64,000 nucleotides of DNA from Microbacterium paraoxydans. Lineage in GTDB: Bacteria; Actinomycetota; Actinomycetes; Actinomycetales; Microbacteriaceae. The DNA is taken from contig NZ_CP064873.1 in the NCBI RefSeq assembly GCF_019056515.1, forward strand, positions 248,001 to 312,000, written 5' to 3'. Within the stretch, counting starts at the first letter, position 1, and the number at the start of each line of letters is the position of its first letter. Shown here piece by piece: positions 61,167 through 64,000 of the stretch. The translations under genes were made by a program, and so were the position numbers. Below the pieces are notes generated by a model, which was given only the letters and a program-made list of their open reading frames with translations, made no database searches and had not been told where the DNA came from.

Positions 61167-62399
61167 GTGACCTCCATCGAATCGATTCGACGACTCCCCG
61201 CGGACCGTGCCACCCGGCGCGCGCGCATCGCCGTCTCGGCGCTGTTCCTCACGAACGGCGCCCTGTTCGCGAACATCCTGCCGCGCTACCCCGAGATCAA
61301 GGCCGCCCTCGGCCTGGACAACCTCGGCTACGGTCTCGCGCTCGCCGCCTTCCCCGCCGGCGCGATCGCGGCCGGACTCCTGGCGGCCACGCTGATCCGT
61401 CGCTTCGGGTCGGCGCGCATCGCGGTCATCGGCACCGTGCTCACGAGCCCCGGCCTGCTGTCGGCGGCGTTGTCTCCGACCGGCGTCCTCTTCGCGATCG
61501 CCCTCTTCGTCGGCGGCGCCTCCGATGCCATCACCGATGTCGCGCAGAACGCCCACGGCCTGCGCGTGCAGCGGCGGTACGGGCGCTCCATCATCAACTC
61601 CTTCCACGCCATCTGGTCCATCGGTGCGGTGATCGGCGGAGTGATGGCCGCGGGCGCGATCGCGCTGCAGCTCCCGCTCGCCGTCCACCTGGGGACCTCG
61701 ACTGCGGTGTTCGCGACGGTCGCCCTCGTCGCCCTCCGCTTCTGCCTGCGGGGTCGCGACGACGAGACGGAGGCGGACGCCGTGGCGGAACCGCAGGAGA
61801 TCTCCGGCGCCGTCCGCCGCGGTGTCCCGGCCCGGACGATCATCGCCGTCATCGCCCTGACCCTCATCGCGATGGCCGGGGCCATCGCCGAAGACGCAGG
61901 CAACTCGTGGGCCACCCTCTACCTCGGCGACTCCCTGGGAGCGGCGGCAGCCGTCGCGCCGCTCGGGTTCATCGCCCTCGTCGGCGCGCAGTTCGTCGGC
62001 CGTCTGCTCGGCGATCCGATGACCGACCGCTTCGGGCAGCGCGCGGTGGCGCGGGTCGGCGGCCTCATCGCCGCCGTCGGGATGACGCTCGCGCTGCTGT
62101 TCCCGAGCGTGCCCGGCACGATCCTCGGGTTCGCGGCCGTGGGCTTCGGCATCGCCACCCTCATCCCCGCCGCGATGCACGCCGCCGACGAGCTCCCGGG
62201 ACTGCGGCCCGGTGTCGGGCTCACCGTGGTGTCCTGGCTGCTGCGGCTCGGCTTCCTGCTGTCGCCGCCGTTCGTCGGGTGGCTGGCGGAGACGCAGAGC
62301 CTGCGCGTGGGTCTCGTGGTGGCACCGGTCGCGGCGCTCGTGGCCGTGCTGCTCGCGGGATTCCTGGACGCCCGGCGCCCGCGGAACGCGTCGGACTAG
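61167..62399 (+). CDS. MFS transporter (probable drug or metabolite exporter)
   Basis: The product is 410 aa from GTG 61167, next to a -10 box. Twelve helices are expected (RIAVSALFLTNGALFANIL, DNLGYGLALAAFPAGAIAAG, TIIAVIALTLIAMAGAIAED and others). It resembles the small YfnC/MdfA-like actinobacterial exporters; the substrate is unknown. Its stop overlaps the stop of the convergent MarR gene (shared CTAG 62396-62399), and that MarR gene may control it. Confidence 0.9.
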   Translation: MTSIESIRRLPADRATRRARIAVSALFLTNGALFANILPRYPEIKAALGLDNLGYGLALAAFPAGAIAAGLLAATLIRRFGSARIAVIGTVLTSPGLLSAALSPTGVLFAIALFVGGASDAITDVAQNAHGLRVQRRYGRSIINSFHAIWSIGAVIGGVMAAGAIALQLPLAVHLGTSTAVFATVALVALRFCLRGRDDETEADAVAEPQEISGAVRRGVPARTIIAVIALTLIAMAGAIAEDAGNSWATLYLGDSLGAAAAVAPLGFIALVGAQFVGRLLGDPMTDRFGQRAVARVGGLIAAVGMTLALLFPSVPGTILGFAAVGFGIATLIPAAMHAADELPGLRPGVGLTVVSWLLRLGFLLSPPFVGWLAETQSLRVGLVVAPVAALVAVLLAGFLDARRPRNASD

Positions 62400-62941
62400 G
62401 CCGGCTCCTCCACGAGGTCGGCGCCGCCGTGCACGGCGTCCGCCTCGGCGGCCTCCTGGATCGCGGCGGTCATCCCGACGAGGAACCGCATGACGACCAC
62501 GCGCTCCTCATCGGTGAGGTCGTCCACGAGGGAGAGCATCCGGCGGTGCATGGCACCGAGTGTCGCGCGCACCTCGTCGTCGCTGCTCACGGTGGGCACG
62601 ACGATGCCGGCGCGGCGGTCGGTCGGGTGCGGTTCGCGGCGCGCGTGCCCGCCCTTCTCCAGCCGGTCGATGAGCGTCGTCGTCGACGCGGTGGAGATGT
62701 CGAGCATGCGCGCCAGATCGATCGGCCGCACGATGCGACCGGCCTTCTGCTCGCGCAGCAGGAACCGGAGGGCGACGAGGTCGGTCTCGTTCATGCCCAT
62801 GGACGCGCGCGTGCGGGCGCGCATCGCCGTCTCGGCACTGCGGTAGCGCCGCAGCATGTTGAGCACGTCGACCGTGGTGGCGCGCTCGCTGTCGGGGTAC
62901 CAGTATCCGGAGGCGTGGAACTCACCGGTGCTGTCGGTCAC
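62396..62941 (-). CDS. MarR-family transcriptional regulator
   Basis: The product is 181 aa from GTG 62941, which overlaps the stop of the upstream small gene (GTGA). The winged helix (DLARMLDISTASTTTLIDRL, EKGGHARREPHPTDRRAG) is standard for MarR. The C-terminal ~40 residues are acidic. It is cotranscribed with the small gene at 62938-63174. Confidence 0.9.
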   Translation of the reverse strand: MTDSTGEFHASGYWYPDSERATTVDVLNMLRRYRSAETAMRARTRASMGMNETDLVALRFLLREQKAGRIVRPIDLARMLDISTASTTTLIDRLEKGGHARREPHPTDRRAGIVVPTVSSDDEVRATLGAMHRRMLSLVDDLTDEERVVVMRFLVGMTAAIQEAAEADAVHGGADLVEEPA

Positions 62942-63174
62942 GCGACCTCTCCTTCGTCGCTGGAACCGGCCTCCCGCTCGAGCATCTCCATCGCGCCGGT
63001 CTCGACCTCGGCCGGGACGATGCGCAGAAGACCGCCCGTGATCGCATCGGTCTCGGCGGCGATGATCTGCTCGATCCGGCGTCGCGAGACGGAGGGGAAG
63101 AGTTCCTCCAGGCGTGCGAGCAGATCGGCGTAGCGGATGTACGACGCCTCCTCGAGGCTCAGTGGCTCGGGCAT
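62938..63174 (-). CDS. Small three-helix-bundle-like protein
   Basis: The product is 78 aa from ATG 63174, with AAAGGA close upstream. It is helical throughout (SYIRYADLLARLEELFPSVS, RRRIEQIIAAETDAITGGLL, METGAMEMLE-like end) and resembles short bundle domains found alone in actinobacteria. Function unknown. It is translationally coupled to the MarR gene downstream. Confidence 0.7.
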   Translation of the reverse strand: MPEPLSLEEASYIRYADLLARLEELFPSVSRRRIEQIIAAETDAITGGLLRIVPAEVETGAMEMLEREAGSSDEGEVA

Positions 63175-63243
63175 GGCATCCTTTCGGGGGCAGGGTTCCA
63201 TCATCGCACCTCCGGAAGTCCCTGGTCGCACCCGATATCGCTA

Positions 63244-63258
63244 GACAGCCTTACTGTC
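63244..63258. promoter_or_regulatory. Short dyad upstream of the second MarR gene
   Basis: GACAG-CCTTA-CTGTC lies in the divergent gap between 63174 and 63303. TACCAT at 63271 is a possible -10 box of the plus-strand gene. Confidence 0.4.
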
Positions 63259-63302
63259 AGGTTGCCGAGGTACCATGGAGTTCGGGGAAGGAGGATCTCT
63301 GC

Positions 63303-63749
63303 ATGGGAAACACGAGTACCGACGTCACGACCTCAGCGCTCGCTCGCGATGTCGACGACTTCCGTCGCGCCGACGCGCAGTTGAACCGCCGTCTCGCCGC
63401 CCGGCGCGAACCCAACGATACCGACCGTGCGGCGATGCACTTCATCAGCACCGCGCCCGTCGAGAAGCCCGTCACTCCCCGCGACCTCGCCACCTACCTC
63501 GGCATCAGTACGGCCGCCGTCACGAGCGTCGTGCGACGGATGTCGGAGCGGGGGCAGATCGTCGTCGCGCCTCACCCCCTGGATGCGCGGTCCAAGGTCC
63601 TCCGGCCGTCGCTCCGCGATCTGCACGGACAGGGCGACGAGCTGGCGCAGCGCGTGGCCGCCATCGAAGGCGAGTTCACCGCGGAGGAGGCGGCCGTGAT
63701 CTCCCGCTTCTTGCGCCGTCTCACCGACGAACTCGGCGATCTCCCCTGA
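63303..63749 (+). CDS. MarR-family transcriptional regulator
   Basis: The product is 148 aa. The winged helix (DLATYLGISTAAVTSVVRRM, SERGQIVVAPHPLDARSKVL) is typical. A GGAGG lies about ten bases before the ATG. It sits directly upstream of the DUF7882 gene, whose promoter carries AT-rich palindromes, and may regulate it. Confidence 0.92.
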   Translation: MGNTSTDVTTSALARDVDDFRRADAQLNRRLAARREPNDTDRAAMHFISTAPVEKPVTPRDLATYLGISTAAVTSVVRRMSERGQIVVAPHPLDARSKVLRPSLRDLHGQGDELAQRVAAIEGEFTAEEAAVISRFLRRLTDELGDLP

Positions 63750-63754
63750 TCGAC

Positions 63755-63782
63755 TTGATTTAACTAGTTAAACTAGTAAACT
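63755..63782 (+). promoter_or_regulatory. Promoter of the DUF7882 gene with embedded palindromes
   Basis: TTGATT (63755-63760) and TAAACT (63777-63782) are -35 and -10 boxes with a 16-base spacer. TTTAACTAGTTAAA (63759-63772) is a perfect 14-bp palindrome between them, and a further ACTAGT lies at 63772-63777. A repressor bound here would block RNA polymerase. Confidence 0.65.
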
Positions 63783-63818
63783 ATCCTCGTCCAGCTTTTC
63801 TGCCACGAGGAGAAGAAC

Positions 63819-64000
63819 ATGGGAACCCTCACCTACGCGAACCTCGCCGAGCCGATCGAGATCGACGACGAGCTGCTCGCCCACCTTCGCGCCGCCACCG
63901 TCACCAAGCTGCGGCGCAACGAGCCGTTCGCGCTCACGGTGGAGACCGGCGCCGACCGCACCGAGACGCTGTGGATCCACGCGTCCATCCCGATCCGCTT
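63819..64000 (+). CDS. DUF7882 family protein (3' partial)
   Basis: Only the first ~60 residues are present. MGTLTYANLAEPIEIDDELL, then AHLRAATVTKLRRNEPFALT and ETLWIHASIPIR match the small Microbacteriaceae family DUF7882, formerly mis-annotated as ATP-dependent ligase. Its function is unknown. GAGGAG lies about six bases before the ATG. The message starts ~35 bases upstream, from the palindromic promoter. Confidence 0.82.
   Translation, partial: MGTLTYANLAEPIEIDDELLAHLRAATVTKLRRNEPFALTVETGADRTETLWIHASIPIR

Noticed and set aside
1..64000. tRNA or rRNA genes
   Set aside because: No cloverleaf with a GGTTCGA-type T-arm and no rRNA-like sequence was found on reading either strand.

Overview
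This window is a stretch of chromosome from a high-GC actinobacterium, most probably Microbacterium or a close relative in the Microbacteriaceae. The clues are the strong G/C bias at third codon positions, a DUF222-HNH protein, a DUF7882-type protein at the right edge, many regulators whose -10 box lies 5-7 bases before the start codon (leaderless transcripts), and structured intergenic repeats, including a palindromic repeat of the CCCTTCGAC...AGGGACC kind. No rRNA, tRNA, CRISPR array or transposase was seen. The genus is inferred from these features and was not tested by a search.

Left part (1-17.9 kb): mostly small housekeeping and regulatory genes. These are a DksA-like zinc-finger protein, an MMPL exporter with a divergent TetR regulator, purL, a PIN/Phd toxin-antitoxin pair, a WYL regulator, two VOC-fold proteins, a BKACE-like protein, an SDR enzyme with an unusual N-terminal domain and a divergent TetR. 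A cluster of small membrane proteins follows around a secreted protein of unknown function. Then comes a DUF4188 gene divergent from a MerR regulator, with a striking 22-bp-period operator array between them. The gaps here hold at least three families of hairpin-forming repeats.

Middle part (18.2-37.9 kb): a genome-defence-like island. An Eco57I-type DNA methyltransferase and a PLD-SNF2 helicase (plus strand, overlapping ATGA) converge on a four-gene operon on the minus strand: HNH nuclease, DUF6361 protein, two-site PLD protein and a second helicase. The second helicase reads through only if one base is restored in a short C run, so it carries a -1 frameshift or a sequence error. Next to these lie a DnaQ-like exonuclease with TerB-like and BRCT regions, a GIY-YIG-like protein, an EcsC-family protein with two calcium-binding-type repeats and, after a SulP transporter, a protein with PD-(D/E)XK-like features. 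I do not recognise the whole as a named defence system.

Right part (38-64 kb): nutrient-uptake and envelope genes. One minus-strand operon (38.5-44.4 kb) encodes an ABC importer of the iron/2-aminoethylphosphonate type, a LacI regulator and a calcineurin-like phosphodiesterase. A divergent locus (47.8-54.9 kb) encodes a GntR regulator and a DUF4127 protein on one side, and on the other a sugar ABC importer, an N-acetylmannosamine-6-phosphate epimerase and an ROK kinase. This points to amino-sugar or sialic-acid use. After it come a PadR regulator, a UbiB-family kinase interrupted by an in-frame palindromic repeat, a BCCT transporter, an SDR-DUF2867 protein, an MFS exporter, two MarR regulators and the start of a DUF7882 gene.
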